Source of the DNA: Erysipelotrichaceae bacterium
GTDB lineage: Bacteria; Bacillota_I; Bacilli_A; Erysipelotrichales; Erysipelotrichaceae
Direction of reading: 5' to 3'
NCBI GenBank assembly: GCA_013334325.1
Contig: JAAXXT010000002.1
Location: 1 to 64,000 of the forward strand
Length of the DNA stretch: 64,000 bases
Positions 11,504-20,864 of this stretch are shown one piece after another (position 1 is the stretch's first letter; every line of letters begins with the position of its first letter). A program made the translations under genes and the position numbers. Below the pieces are notes generated by a model that made no database searches, had not been told where the DNA came from, and saw only the letters and a list, made by a program, of their open reading frames with translations.

Positions 11504-11806
11504 CTATTCACCTGTGCTAAATTCGATGACATTATTCCCGTTCAGGCTTAATCCAGCTTCTTTAGCGATGGCCATAACTCTTTCAAAATCACTTAAATTT
11601 TGAATTTCTTTAGAAAGATTTTTATTTTGTATTTCTAATTGAGACAATTGGACTGTTTTGTTTTGGACTTGTACACTTAGTGATACATTGATCGAACGCA
11701 ATACGATACTCGTAAAGAAATTCAACATCAAGACAAAACATAAAACCAAAAATGCCAAGCCTTGGATTTTGATTCTTCTTTTTGTTTTCTTGATGCGAAT
11801 TGCCAT
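11504..11806 (-). CDS. ftsL: FtsL-like cell division protein
   Basis: 100 aa, single TM plus coiled coil, between rsmH and PBP in a dcw cluster. Confidence 0.75.
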   Translation of the reverse strand: MAIRIKKTKRRIKIQGLAFLVLCFVLMLNFFTSIVLRSINVSLSVQVQNKTVQLSQLEIQNKNLSKEIQNLSDFERVMAIAKEAGLSLNGNNVIEFSTGE

Positions 11807-11809
11807 GAG

Positions 11810-12733
11810 TTATACCTTTCTTAAGATCCTTAGTTTTGCGGAATGAGCGCGAGGATTCTCTAGTAATTCTGTTTCGTTGGCACGAGAATGCTTTTTATCA
11901 ATCAATTCATAATCAGCTTTTGGAGTTCCTAGTACTGGAAGTTTTGATGGAACATTTACCCTAGACATTTCTGCGAATACTTTTTTTACAATACGATCTT
12001 CTAGTGAATGAAATGTTATGACGGCCAATCTTCCATCATGATTGAGTAAGGAGATCGCATCTCTCAATGTTCCTTCTAAGATGCTTAGTTCTTGATTCAC
12101 TTCGATTCGTAAGGCTTGGAAGACTTGTTTAGCGGGATGCCCTTTTTGTGAGAGAACTTTTGAAGGCAAGGCTGATTTGATCACATCGACCAATTGGAAG
12201 GTTGTTTCAATAGGAGTAAGACTTCTTTGTTTCTCGATCGCTCGAGCGATTTGTTTAGCGTAAGGCTCTTCTCCATAGCTCAAGAGAATCTGAACCAATC
12301 TTTCGTAAGGATAACTATTGACTACGTAGAACGCATCGATGGCTTGTCTACGATCCATACGCATATCTAATCTCGCGTCATATCGATAACTGAATCCCCG
12401 CTCAGGATCATCGAACTGAGGAGAAGAAACTCCGAGGTCCATCAATATTCCATCAACGGATGATATTGAGAGATCGTTCATGATGGCTTTGATGTTTCGA
12501 AAGTTATCATGAACCAAAGTAATTTTTTCTAAGTAGGCTTTAAGATTCTCTGAGGCTTCTTTGATGGCTTGTTCATCTTGATCTAAACCAATCAATCTAC
12601 CTGTTGTTAAGTGAGCTAGGATGCCTAAACTATGGCCACCTCTACCCAAAGTACAATCGATATAGATCCCATGAGGTTTGATGTTGAGTCCTTCTAAGGA
12701 CTGATGATATAAGACAGGGATATGTTGGGTCAT
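11810..12733 (-). CDS. rsmH: 16S rRNA (cytosine1402-N4)-methyltransferase
   Basis: DCTLGRGGHSLGIL; DGILMDLGVSSPQFD; FHSLEDRIVK. Confidence 0.97.
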   Translation of the reverse strand: MTQHIPVLYHQSLEGLNIKPHGIYIDCTLGRGGHSLGILAHLTTGRLIGLDQDEQAIKEASENLKAYLEKITLVHDNFRNIKAIMNDLSISSVDGILMDLGVSSPQFDDPERGFSYRYDARLDMRMDRRQAIDAFYVVNSYPYERLVQILLSYGEEPYAKQIARAIEKQRSLTPIETTFQLVDVIKSALPSKVLSQKGHPAKQVFQALRIEVNQELSILEGTLRDAISLLNHDGRLAVITFHSLEDRIVKKVFAEMSRVNVPSKLPVLGTPKADYELIDKKHSRANETELLENPRAHSAKLRILRKV

Positions 12734-13164
12734 TATTTGATGAACTCGGTCAATTCTTCAGCGACACTTTCGAATGCACCACTGGCTTCTTCTGAGTATG
12801 CTTTCCAACGATTCACGGACCAGATCTCAACGTGATCTGCGACACCCAAGACAACACATTCTTTGATGATGGCTGCCTCATCCATTAAGTTTTGAGGAAT
12901 CAAGATACGTCCTGCACTATCGACTTCACATTCCGCGGCTTTTGAGGTCACCATATGGATATACATACGAGATTCTTTTTTAGTATTTGGTAGTTTATAG
13001 AGTTGTTCGATGATACGTTCCCATTGTTTTGGGGTATAGACTGTAATACATCCATCAAGACCCTTAGTTAAAATCAGAAGATTTCCCAACTCATCTCTAA
13101 AACGAGCTGGAACGATGATTCTGCCTTTACTATCGGTGTTGTGTCTGTATTCACCCATGAACAT
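12733..13164 (-). CDS. mraZ: transcriptional regulator MraZ
   Basis: MFMGEYRHNTDSKGRIIVPARFR. The ORF-track GTG start (13191) lies in the upstream repeats; ATG at 13164 preferred. Confidence 0.93.
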   Translation of the reverse strand: MFMGEYRHNTDSKGRIIVPARFRDELGNLLILTKGLDGCITVYTPKQWERIIEQLYKLPNTKKESRMYIHMVTSKAAECEVDSAGRILIPQNLMDEAAIIKECVVLGVADHVEIWSVNRWKAYSEEASGAFESVAEELTEFIK

Positions 13165-13170
13165 ATGCTG

Positions 13171-13210
13171 CACTCTCCCACTTTCTACCACTATCTGACA
13201 CTATCTACCA
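13171..13210 (-). promoter_or_regulatory. MraZ box: four ~10-bp tandem repeats
   Basis: Minus strand: gtggtagata gtgtcagata gtggtagaaa gtgggagagt, directly between the -10 and mraZ ATG. Confidence 0.85.
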
Positions 13211-13212
13211 CC

Positions 13213-13218
13213 ATTATA
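13213..13218 (-). promoter_or_regulatory. -10 element for mraZ operon
   Basis: TATAAT on minus strand immediately upstream of the MraZ boxes; -35 is weak. Confidence 0.6.
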
Positions 13219-13230
13219 CCCTTATTAGAC

Positions 13231-13271
13231 AAAAATAAAAGAGATTTTAACACTTTTTGTTAAAATCTCTA
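13231..13271 (-). terminator. intrinsic terminator after esterase gene
   Basis: AGAGATTTTAACA...TGTTAAAATCTCT stem then TTTTATTTTT. Confidence 0.8.
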
Positions 13272-13285
13272 TTGTTTATGATAAT

Positions 13286-14050
13286 TTAGCGGATTAACCA
13301 GATAAGAACTCCTAATAAACGAGCTGCCCAATCCTTTTCATAGTGTATTGCCCCTTCGATAAGCTCTCTTTTGATTTCATTATGGGGTATTTCATTCAAG
13401 GCATTCCCTATGATCTCATGAGAATTTAGATAACCTTGGTTAATAATAGGATCATCAGATTCAATAGTTCCTGTATCCATATAGAACTTAGGTAAGATTC
13501 CTTTGAATTGATGTATCCTTTCTAGAAGAGGTTCTTCAGAGAACCACCAGGCATTGGATAAACCGAAAGCTCCAGATAACTCATCAGGATAACTTAAGAG
13601 TGCAGCTAAGGTAATGATGCCTCCCATAGAACTACCCCCCATGTACACCTGTGATATTGGATACTTTTCACGATAATGAGGTAAGACTTCATTCATAAGA
13701 TAACTTAGATAAAGATCCCCTTTTCCACCACATGGTCTATCTAATCCTTCCTCAAGAAAACTATCTCTTATAAAGGGACTATATTCATCTAAGCGGCCTT
13801 CCATGGTCCCTGTATTACTGATACCTAAAACTCTTAATCGTGGACAGCTTGGATCATTAAGGGTCTCTATAAAGCCCCATGAGGCCCCATAGGCTGCTTT
13901 AGAATCATCAAATAGATTCTGTCCATCATGCATGATCAGTAATGGACCTATCTCATCATCTTTTAGAGCAGAGAAAAAATAGAAAGTAACCTTTCTATTT
14001 AATGTCTCACTGAATTTTGAGTACGTTCTATACGGTTTTTTATTTCTCAT
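13286..14050 (-). CDS. alpha/beta hydrolase, esterase D/enterochelin esterase-like
   Basis: nucleophile elbow GGSSMGG; HDGQNLFDD. Confidence 0.85.
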   Translation of the reverse strand: MRNKKPYRTYSKFSETLNRKVTFYFFSALKDDEIGPLLIMHDGQNLFDDSKAAYGASWGFIETLNDPSCPRLRVLGISNTGTMEGRLDEYSPFIRDSFLEEGLDRPCGGKGDLYLSYLMNEVLPHYREKYPISQVYMGGSSMGGIITLAALLSYPDELSGAFGLSNAWWFSEEPLLERIHQFKGILPKFYMDTGTIESDDPIINQGYLNSHEIIGNALNEIPHNEIKRELIEGAIHYEKDWAARLLGVLIWLIR

Positions 14051-14072
14051 AAAAAAAAGCGAAAACTCGCTT
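14051..14072 (-). terminator. intrinsic terminator after rpmF
   Basis: AAGCGAGTTTTCGCTT + T8 on minus strand. Confidence 0.75.
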
Positions 14073-14235
14073 ATTTACTGAGACCTTCATAATGTCCGCA
14101 ATTAGCACATACATGATGGGGAGCTTTATACTCGCCGCAAGATGGGCATTTTACCAAACTTGGGACCGCCAGTTTATAATGCGTTCTGCGTTTTGCTTTT
14201 CTCGTTTTGGAAACTCGTCTCTGTTGAACAGCCAT
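14071..14235 (-). CDS. rpmF: 50S ribosomal protein L32 (Zn-binding form); absent from the supplied ORF track
   Basis: Hand translation: [54 protein letters not shown]; two CxxC; RBS AGGAGG upstream; downstream of DUF177. Confidence 0.96.
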   Translation of the reverse strand: MAVQQRRVSKTRKAKRRTHYKLAVPSLVKCPSCGEYKAPHHVCANCGHYEGLSK

Positions 14236-14247
14236 GAATCACACCTC

Positions 14248-14826
14248 CTACTCATCGTGTTGTTTATAAGCTTTAAAAATTTCTAATCGGGGGTCTGTTT
14301 CAGAGTTCTTGGATTTCTGATAATCCTCTTCTGACAGCACTTCCCAACCATCCCCTTTAGGATACGACTTTAATCCGGGTTTGACAAGTGTTATGGGTTT
14401 TTCAAGCACAATGGCGTTGAGTATCCCTTCACTTAAATCTAATCCTTCTTTTGGAATCACGAAGACATCGGGGTCATCTTCTTCGTTGAATCCATAAACT
14501 AAATCTGCGGTCGTAGAGAACTCATAATCGACATCTTCTAAGGTAATCGCACAAGGCACGATCATGGTGCCGGTGATATTAAGCTGAGCTAAGATGTGAT
14601 TGTTGTCTTTCTCATAAAGAAGCGTCCCACGTACATGGATCTTCTCCAAGCGACGTATGCCTGTAATGGCAGGGATTTCTGGAAAGCTGATTTCAGAATC
14701 GAAATCAAGTTCTTGTTCTTTTAGAGTGAACAACTCATGTTTCGTCCATTTCACAGATTCACCTAAAGTGTCAACGTTGATATTATAGGCAATAAGCGAA
14801 GTAAAGTCAAACATTAGTTCACGCAA
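14248..14826 (-). CDS. yceD: DUF177/YceD family protein
   Basis: 192 aa upstream of rpmF; conserved neighbourhood; CAITLEDVDYEF. Confidence 0.85.
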   Translation of the reverse strand: MRELMFDFTSLIAYNINVDTLGESVKWTKHELFTLKEQELDFDSEISFPEIPAITGIRRLEKIHVRGTLLYEKDNNHILAQLNITGTMIVPCAITLEDVDYEFSTTADLVYGFNEEDDPDVFVIPKEGLDLSEGILNAIVLEKPITLVKPGLKSYPKGDGWEVLSEEDYQKSKNSETDPRLEIFKAYKQHDE

Positions 14827-14888
14827 TTCTAAGCTCTCTATAAGACATTTTTAGTTGTAGTAGTTTAGGAATATGATACAGTAGATTC

Positions 14889-16010
14889 ATGAGTAAAATC
14901 GCTGGTATCGTTGTTGAATATAACCCCTTCCATAACGGTCATCTTTATCACCTTCAAAAGACAAAAGAATTGACCCAATGTGATCTTTTGATTGCGGTCA
15001 TGTCAGGTAACTTCGTTCAACGAGGTGAACCAGCCATCATCGATAAATGGACCCGTACTCAAGCTGCTTTAGATGCGGGAGTAGATCTCGTCATCGAGTT
15101 GCCTTTTGCCTATGTCGTTCAAAGTGCGTCTCAGTTTGCGAAAGCCGCAGTCACTTTACTTAATTTAGCGAAATGTGATGTCTTGGTCTTTGGATCAGAA
15201 TCCAACGATATAGAAAGCCTTCAAGTGATGGCCGATTGCCCCATCAACGTAGATGCCATCAAAGAGAATCTAAAATTAGGTTATGGTTATCCTAAGTCTT
15301 ATGGTATGGTCCAAGGAGCTTACCCTCCAAATGATATTTTAGGGATCGCATATCTAAAGGCCATTAAAGACACATCAATGAGTGCCTTATGTATCCAAAG
15401 AACCAATGATTATCATGGGGAAGCCATAGATCAAGAAATAGCCAGTGCTACCGCCATACGAAAAGCATTATTAAACCATCAAGATGTCTCTCATTCTACC
15501 CCAATGGGTACTGTTTTGAGCCAATCATCATTGATTGAATTTGGAATGTATTATCCTTACCTAAGACTTAAACTATTGACCACTCCTAAAGAACAATTAG
15601 TGAACATATTTATGATGGAAGAAGGTATGGAGAATCATCTGTTTAAAATGGCACTTCTCTATGACGATTTTGAATCCTTCATTCAAAATGCAGTTTCTAA
15701 ACGTTATACCAAAGCTCGTATCCAAAGAACCTTAACTCATCTTTTAGTTCATACCTTAAAAACAGACATTAAGAAGTTACCACCTTTAGATACTTGTCGT
15801 ATTTTAGGCTTCAATGAGAAAGGTAGAGCTCATTTAAAAACACTTCAAGAAAATGAAGTGAAGATCGCATCGAGATACAACCAAATGCCTTTGCCTTATC
15901 GTGCTTTAGAAACCCGATCGACGATTACCTATGCTTCAGTATTAGGTATAAAAGAAAGAAACGAACTAGTTCAACGAGAAATTAAAGGACCTGTCATAAA
16001 AAAAGACTAA
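14889..16010 (+). CDS. tmcAL: tRNA(Met) cytidine acetate ligase (TmcAL/YlbM)
   Basis: MSKIAGIVVEYNPFHNGHLYHL; MSGNFVQRGEPA. Confidence 0.93.
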   Translation: MSKIAGIVVEYNPFHNGHLYHLQKTKELTQCDLLIAVMSGNFVQRGEPAIIDKWTRTQAALDAGVDLVIELPFAYVVQSASQFAKAAVTLLNLAKCDVLVFGSESNDIESLQVMADCPINVDAIKENLKLGYGYPKSYGMVQGAYPPNDILGIAYLKAIKDTSMSALCIQRTNDYHGEAIDQEIASATAIRKALLNHQDVSHSTPMGTVLSQSSLIEFGMYYPYLRLKLLTTPKEQLVNIFMMEEGMENHLFKMALLYDDFESFIQNAVSKRYTKARIQRTLTHLLVHTLKTDIKKLPPLDTCRILGFNEKGRAHLKTLQENEVKIASRYNQMPLPYRALETRSTITYASVLGIKERNELVQREIKGPVIKKD

Positions 16011-16022
16011 TTAGTCTTTTTT
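15999..16022. terminator. bidirectional terminator palindrome tmcAL/tagD
   Basis: perfect 24-bp palindrome AAAAAAGACTAATTAGTCTTTTTT spanning both stop codons. Confidence 0.8.
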
Positions 16023-16418
16023 GTTTTTAGAGGATTGTTCAAGATCATGTTTGATCTTTGTGGTAGAAACACCTTCAGTTCTTGGTAGATAAACGACTTC
16101 ACATAAATCCGTAAGATAATCGAATTTACCTGCCCAATCATCACCGATGGCGAAGATATCTACATGATACTTTACGATGTCGCTTCTTTTCTGTTCCCAA
16201 TCTGATTCAGGAATGACCAAGTCGACATAGCGAATAGCTTCCAGCATCATTTTACGTTCAGCGTATGAATGATATGCTTTCTTACCTTTAAATTCATTGA
16301 TCTCGTCTGTTGATAATGCTACGATAAGATAATCACCTAAGGCTTTAGCTCGTTTTAGTAAACGAATATGGCCCCAATGCAATAAATCATACGTACCATA
16401 AGTAATGACTCGCTTCAT
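16011..16418 (-). CDS. tagD: glycerol-3-phosphate cytidylyltransferase-like
   Basis: MKRVITYGTYDLLHWGHIRLLKRAK; RTEGVSTTKI. Confidence 0.9.
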   Translation of the reverse strand: MKRVITYGTYDLLHWGHIRLLKRAKALGDYLIVALSTDEINEFKGKKAYHSYAERKMMLEAIRYVDLVIPESDWEQKRSDIVKYHVDIFAIGDDWAGKFDYLTDLCEVVYLPRTEGVSTTKIKHDLEQSSKNKKD

Positions 16419-17135
16419 TTATTCCTCGACGTTATGATAGACATTCTGAACATCATCGATGTTGTCGAGCATGCTCAATAGTCGATCAAACATTTCTTTG
16501 TCTTCACCTTCTACACTGACCATATTTTGAGGGATCATCGTATTTTCTAAGACATCGAATTCAACCTCAGGAATTAAAGATTCAACAGCTGTTTTAGCTG
16601 CATATAGTGAAGTAGGCACTACAGTAACTGTCATGATGTCTTCTTCGACTTCAATGTCTTGGACATCAACATCATGTTCAACCAAGCAATCCAACATAGC
16701 CCCATCATCAGTATACTTGAAAGATAAGATCCCCACACTATCAAACATATGGGAAACAGATCCACTTACGCCCATTTTAGATTTGCTTTTGGTAAAACAA
16801 GTTCTAACTTCACTGACCGTACGATTCACGTTATCTGTTAAACATTCAACGATGATGTTGGAATTATTAGGTCCGAAACCTTCATATCGAACACTGGTGT
16901 AGGATTCATCTGATCCACCTTTGGCTTTATCGATAGCTCTTTTAATAACTTCAGCAGTAACCTGATTGGCTTTGGCTTTTGCGATGATCTGTTTTAATCC
17001 TTGATTCATTTCTGGATCAGGAACTCCCGCTCTGGCAGCCATATAGATTTCTTTTCCGAATCTGGCATAAATCTTAGTTTTTACAGCGTTGGTTTTAGCC
17101 ATCGCAGCTTTTCTTACTTCAAATGCACGTCCCAT
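16419..17135 (-). CDS. yebC: YebC/PmpR family regulator
   Basis: MGRAFEVRKAAMAKTNAVKTKIYARFGKEI; family typical. Confidence 0.95.
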   Translation of the reverse strand: MGRAFEVRKAAMAKTNAVKTKIYARFGKEIYMAARAGVPDPEMNQGLKQIIAKAKANQVTAEVIKRAIDKAKGGSDESYTSVRYEGFGPNNSNIIVECLTDNVNRTVSEVRTCFTKSKSKMGVSGSVSHMFDSVGILSFKYTDDGAMLDCLVEHDVDVQDIEVEEDIMTVTVVPTSLYAAKTAVESLIPEVEFDVLENTMIPQNMVSVEGEDKEMFDRLLSMLDNIDDVQNVYHNVEE

Positions 17136-17202
17136 GGGTCTTACCTCTTTTGATTTTTATAACGCATTCATTATAAACAAATTCATCTTCATTTACAATC
17201 GT

Positions 17203-19587
17203 CTAGGATCTTAATAGTGCACCACACTGGGTCTTTAATGCTTCTAGTATCTTAGCGAAATGGATTTGTATTTCTTCTTCGTTGAGCGTATGATCCGCTG
17301 CTTGGAAGGCAATACTTAAAGCTAAGGACTTCTTACCTTTTTCGATATGTTCTCCTGTATAGACATCAAAGACTTCAACTGATTTAACCAAAGATTTAGC
17401 GCTTTCCATGATGACCTTTTCGATCGATGAAGCACTTACCTCTTCACTGACGACCATTGCGAGATCTCTTAAGACCACTGGTACTTTAACGACAGAATTG
17501 TATTTTATCTTAGCGGCTTTGGTTTTAAGTAAAGGCTCGATGTTCAATTCTGCCATCAAGATCGAATCGATTCCTAATTTTTGAGCCAATAAAGGATGGA
17601 TTCTACCCATGATCCCTAAAACTGTTTTATCTAAGGTCACTTTAACGCTTTGATATGGATGAAAGAAAGGATGATCCGTAACTGCTTCATAACGTATCCT
17701 TCCTAGACTATAGCCATTTTCACTTAGTATATTTTCTATGATGCCTTTTAAACTATAGAAATCAGCCTCACGGGTTTCTTTCTGCCATCGATTGATTGTA
17801 ATCGTTCCACTTTGAACCAAGGCAATTCTTTCTTGACATAAATCTATGTGACTTAAAGTCGAAATCTCAAAGATTTGGAAGTCTTTGATCTTATGGGATT
17901 GATTATAGACGACAGTCTCAAAGACACTGTTTAATAGATTATTTCTAATGTATTGTCTTTCATCTGATAAAGGAGAAATCAGAGACAAAGGATTTTCTAA
18001 AGGAGAAACACCTTCAACGGTTTTATCTTTGTTTACCAAAGTATAGGTAACGATCTCATTCATCCCAAAACCGACACATAAGGAACGTATCTTGTTTCTG
18101 AGCTGTTGTCTTTCGTCATAACCACCCTGAGTCATCGCCATGGCTGGTAAAGTACCTTTGAGATTACCATACCCAACGAAACGCCCTACTTCTTCGATCA
18201 AGTCTTGAGCCACTTCAATATCTAAACGAGTTGTAGGAATACTGCAAACGATCATCTCTTTTTCCATGATCGGATTAAAACCTAGAGCTTTGAAGATCTC
18301 TATGTCTTTTTCTAAAGGATAAACATCTCCAAGTAGATCGTTGATATGTTGAGGATGAACTTTAACGATTCGCTTCTCTGTTTCAGCTGTCCCATAAATA
18401 ACAGTACTTTCTATTTCTTTCGCATCTGCCAATTCGATCAACAATTGAACTGAACGCATGACTGCTTTATGAGCCGCATTTAAATCTAGACCTTTTTGAA
18501 ATCTCAAAGAGGCTTCTGTCATCAGATTGACTCTTCGTGAGGTATGACGGATCTGATAAGGTGCGAATTGTGCAGCTTCTATGACGATCCCATGAGTATT
18601 CTCATCGATCTTACTGTCATCTCCACCCATGATCCCAGCTAACCCGATGTGTTTACCATTACAGGTAATGACGATATCTTCTTTATGAAGATGGATATCT
18701 GATTCATCTAGTGTCTTAACGATCCCACTCTGATTGTCTTTAACGGTTATTTCTAACGCAGCCAATTTAGCCGCATCATAGAAATGCATCGGTTGACCTG
18801 TCTCAATCATGACATAGTTTGAAATATCGACCACATTATTGATGGATTTGATCCCTACCGCATTTAAAGCCTGTCTCATCCATAAAGGCGAAGGTTTTAC
18901 ACTTAGTTTCCCTATCTTCTTCCCAATAAATAAAGGACATTTAAGAGTTTCTGAAGCTACTTTTAGTTGAGTAGGACCACCTATCTTTTCAAAGCTTAGA
19001 TAATCTGGAAGTTTGACCTTGCGATCAAATAAGGCTCCTACTTCAAAAGCCAATGACCATAAGGCATTACAATCTGATCGATTAGGTGTCAACTTGATCT
19101 CAAGGATCACATCATCTAAACCTAAATAAGATAGTGGATCTCCTCCGATGACCGCATCATCGCCTAAAACTTCAATCCCTTCTTTTTGTGTATCAGATAA
19201 AGTTTTTGGATCGACGCCTAATTCTAAGAGTGAACAGATCATCCCATTGGATTCTACCCCTTTGATGAGGGTCTTCTTGATGGTGATCTGAGGCAATATT
19301 GAACCATTTTGAGCGATGATGACTTTTTGACCTGCTTTGACGTTAGGTGCTCCGCAGATGATCGATAAGACTTCTTTTCCGATATTGACTGTGGTCTTAC
19401 TTAAATGATCTGAATCTGGATGAGCAACACAGGTCAAAACTTCACCGATGACCAGTTGTGTTCCTTGAGCTAAAGAAGTGGATCCTTCTACTTCTAGACC
19501 CGCTAGAGTTAAACGATCCGCTATTTCATTGGCACTGATGCCTTTTAGATCGACATAGTGCGATAACCATTTGATGCTTGTTTTCAT
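17203..19587 (-). CDS. pheT: phenylalanyl-tRNA synthetase beta subunit
   Basis: 794 aa; tRNA-binding, B3/B4, B5, FDX-ACB regions; downstream of pheS. Confidence 0.97.
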   Translation of the reverse strand: MKTSIKWLSHYVDLKGISANEIADRLTLAGLEVEGSTSLAQGTQLVIGEVLTCVAHPDSDHLSKTTVNIGKEVLSIICGAPNVKAGQKVIIAQNGSILPQITIKKTLIKGVESNGMICSLLELGVDPKTLSDTQKEGIEVLGDDAVIGGDPLSYLGLDDVILEIKLTPNRSDCNALWSLAFEVGALFDRKVKLPDYLSFEKIGGPTQLKVASETLKCPLFIGKKIGKLSVKPSPLWMRQALNAVGIKSINNVVDISNYVMIETGQPMHFYDAAKLAALEITVKDNQSGIVKTLDESDIHLHKEDIVITCNGKHIGLAGIMGGDDSKIDENTHGIVIEAAQFAPYQIRHTSRRVNLMTEASLRFQKGLDLNAAHKAVMRSVQLLIELADAKEIESTVIYGTAETEKRIVKVHPQHINDLLGDVYPLEKDIEIFKALGFNPIMEKEMIVCSIPTTRLDIEVAQDLIEEVGRFVGYGNLKGTLPAMAMTQGGYDERQQLRNKIRSLCVGFGMNEIVTYTLVNKDKTVEGVSPLENPLSLISPLSDERQYIRNNLLNSVFETVVYNQSHKIKDFQIFEISTLSHIDLCQERIALVQSGTITINRWQKETREADFYSLKGIIENILSENGYSLGRIRYEAVTDHPFFHPYQSVKVTLDKTVLGIMGRIHPLLAQKLGIDSILMAELNIEPLLKTKAAKIKYNSVVKVPVVLRDLAMVVSEEVSASSIEKVIMESAKSLVKSVEVFDVYTGEHIEKGKKSLALSIAFQAADHTLNEEEIQIHFAKILEALKTQCGALLRS

Positions 19588-19596
19588 GTGTTTCTC

Positions 19597-20622
19597 CTAT
19601 TCAAACCGTGTAAACGTCGATAAGAAACGTAAATCGTTGGTGTATAAATGACGAATATCATCGATCCCATACTTTAATAAGGCAACTCTCTCAACGCCTA
19701 AACCAAAGGCAAAGCCACTGACCTTCTCAGCATCGAAACCAGCCATTCTAAGCACATTAGGATGAACCATCCCTGCGCCTAAGATCTCAATCCAACCTGT
19801 TTGATGACAAGTTGAACAGCCTTTTCCATTACAGATGTGACATGACACATCGACTTCAACTGAAGGTTCTGTAAACTGGAAATACGAAGGTCTAAAACGA
19901 ATGACCCTGCTTTCCCCAAACATGCGTTTCGCCAAAAGTTCTAAAGTACCTTTTAGATCCGCTAATGAGATCTTTTCACCGACCACCAACCCTTCAATTT
20001 GAACGAATTGGTGAGAATGGGTCGCATCATCGTCATCTTTACGATAGACCTTACCTGGACAAATGACTTTCACAGGGGTCTTCCCATTGTATTCTTCTAA
20101 GGTACGAGTCTGTATCGCTGTCGTATGGGTTCTTAATAGCCAATCCATATTGATGTAGAAAGTATCCTGCATATCTCTTGCGGGATGATCTTGAGGAATA
20201 TTCGCTCTTTCAAAGTTATAGTAATCGCGTTCAACTTCAGGTCCTTCTTTGACGAGATAACCCATGGCGATAAAATGTTCTTCGATTTCTTTTTGAACCA
20301 AGGTCAAAGGATGAAGGGTCCCTACTTTAAGTTTGGTCGCAGGTAAAGTAAGATCGATCTTATCTTTCTCTAAGTTACTTAAGATGGATTGTTGATGAAT
20401 ACGCTCTTGGGCTTCAGAATAAGCTTGTTCCAAGGTTTGTTTCAACACATTGACTTTGGCTCCAAACTTAGGCTTCTCTTCTGCGATGAGATCTTTCATC
20501 TGAGCCATAAGACCCGCAACCTTCCCTTTTTTAGAAAGATAGGTGTTGTAGATCTCTTGAAGTTCAGTCTTATCGGCTGCTTTGTGTAAAGCGTCTAATG
20601 CTTCTTTGAGTAAGTTTTCCAT
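19597..20622 (-). CDS. pheS: phenylalanyl-tRNA synthetase alpha subunit
   Basis: class II motifs; LLRTHTTAIQTRTL; GLGVERVALLKYGIDDIR. Confidence 0.97.
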   Translation of the reverse strand: MENLLKEALDALHKAADKTELQEIYNTYLSKKGKVAGLMAQMKDLIAEEKPKFGAKVNVLKQTLEQAYSEAQERIHQQSILSNLEKDKIDLTLPATKLKVGTLHPLTLVQKEIEEHFIAMGYLVKEGPEVERDYYNFERANIPQDHPARDMQDTFYINMDWLLRTHTTAIQTRTLEEYNGKTPVKVICPGKVYRKDDDDATHSHQFVQIEGLVVGEKISLADLKGTLELLAKRMFGESRVIRFRPSYFQFTEPSVEVDVSCHICNGKGCSTCHQTGWIEILGAGMVHPNVLRMAGFDAEKVSGFAFGLGVERVALLKYGIDDIRHLYTNDLRFLSTFTRFE

Positions 20623-20635
20623 GTTTTCCTCCGGA

Positions 20636-20836
20636 AAATAAAAAAATCGTCCCTACAGGAACGAAATGATCGCGGTACCATCCTGCTTTGTCTTTCGACA
20701 CAGCTTAATCCGATAACGGCGGATCCGTGAGTGATTAGCTCCTCTGATGGGTTGAATTCTCGATAATAAGACACTTTCAGCGTTTGTGTCTCTCTCTAAA
20801 GGGCTCGATACTATTTCCCACTGCGATTTCTAAACC
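20636..20836 (-). ncRNA. T-box leader of pheST (Phe, UUC specifier candidate)
   Basis: GCAGGATGGTACCGCG T-box; terminator CGTTCCTGTAGGGACG-TTTTTT; Stem I with AGAGAGA and specifier GAGAA-TTC-AAC. Confidence 0.92.
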
Positions 20837-20864
20837 ATTATACCAAATCAAAATTAAAGTTCAA
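20837..20864 (-). promoter_or_regulatory. promoter of pheST T-box transcript
   Basis: TTGAAC-16 nt-TATAAT on minus strand. Confidence 0.7.

Noticed and set aside
14092-14286. 64-aa plus-strand ORF
   Set aside because: Antisense to the clear rpmF gene; no RBS or family resemblance.
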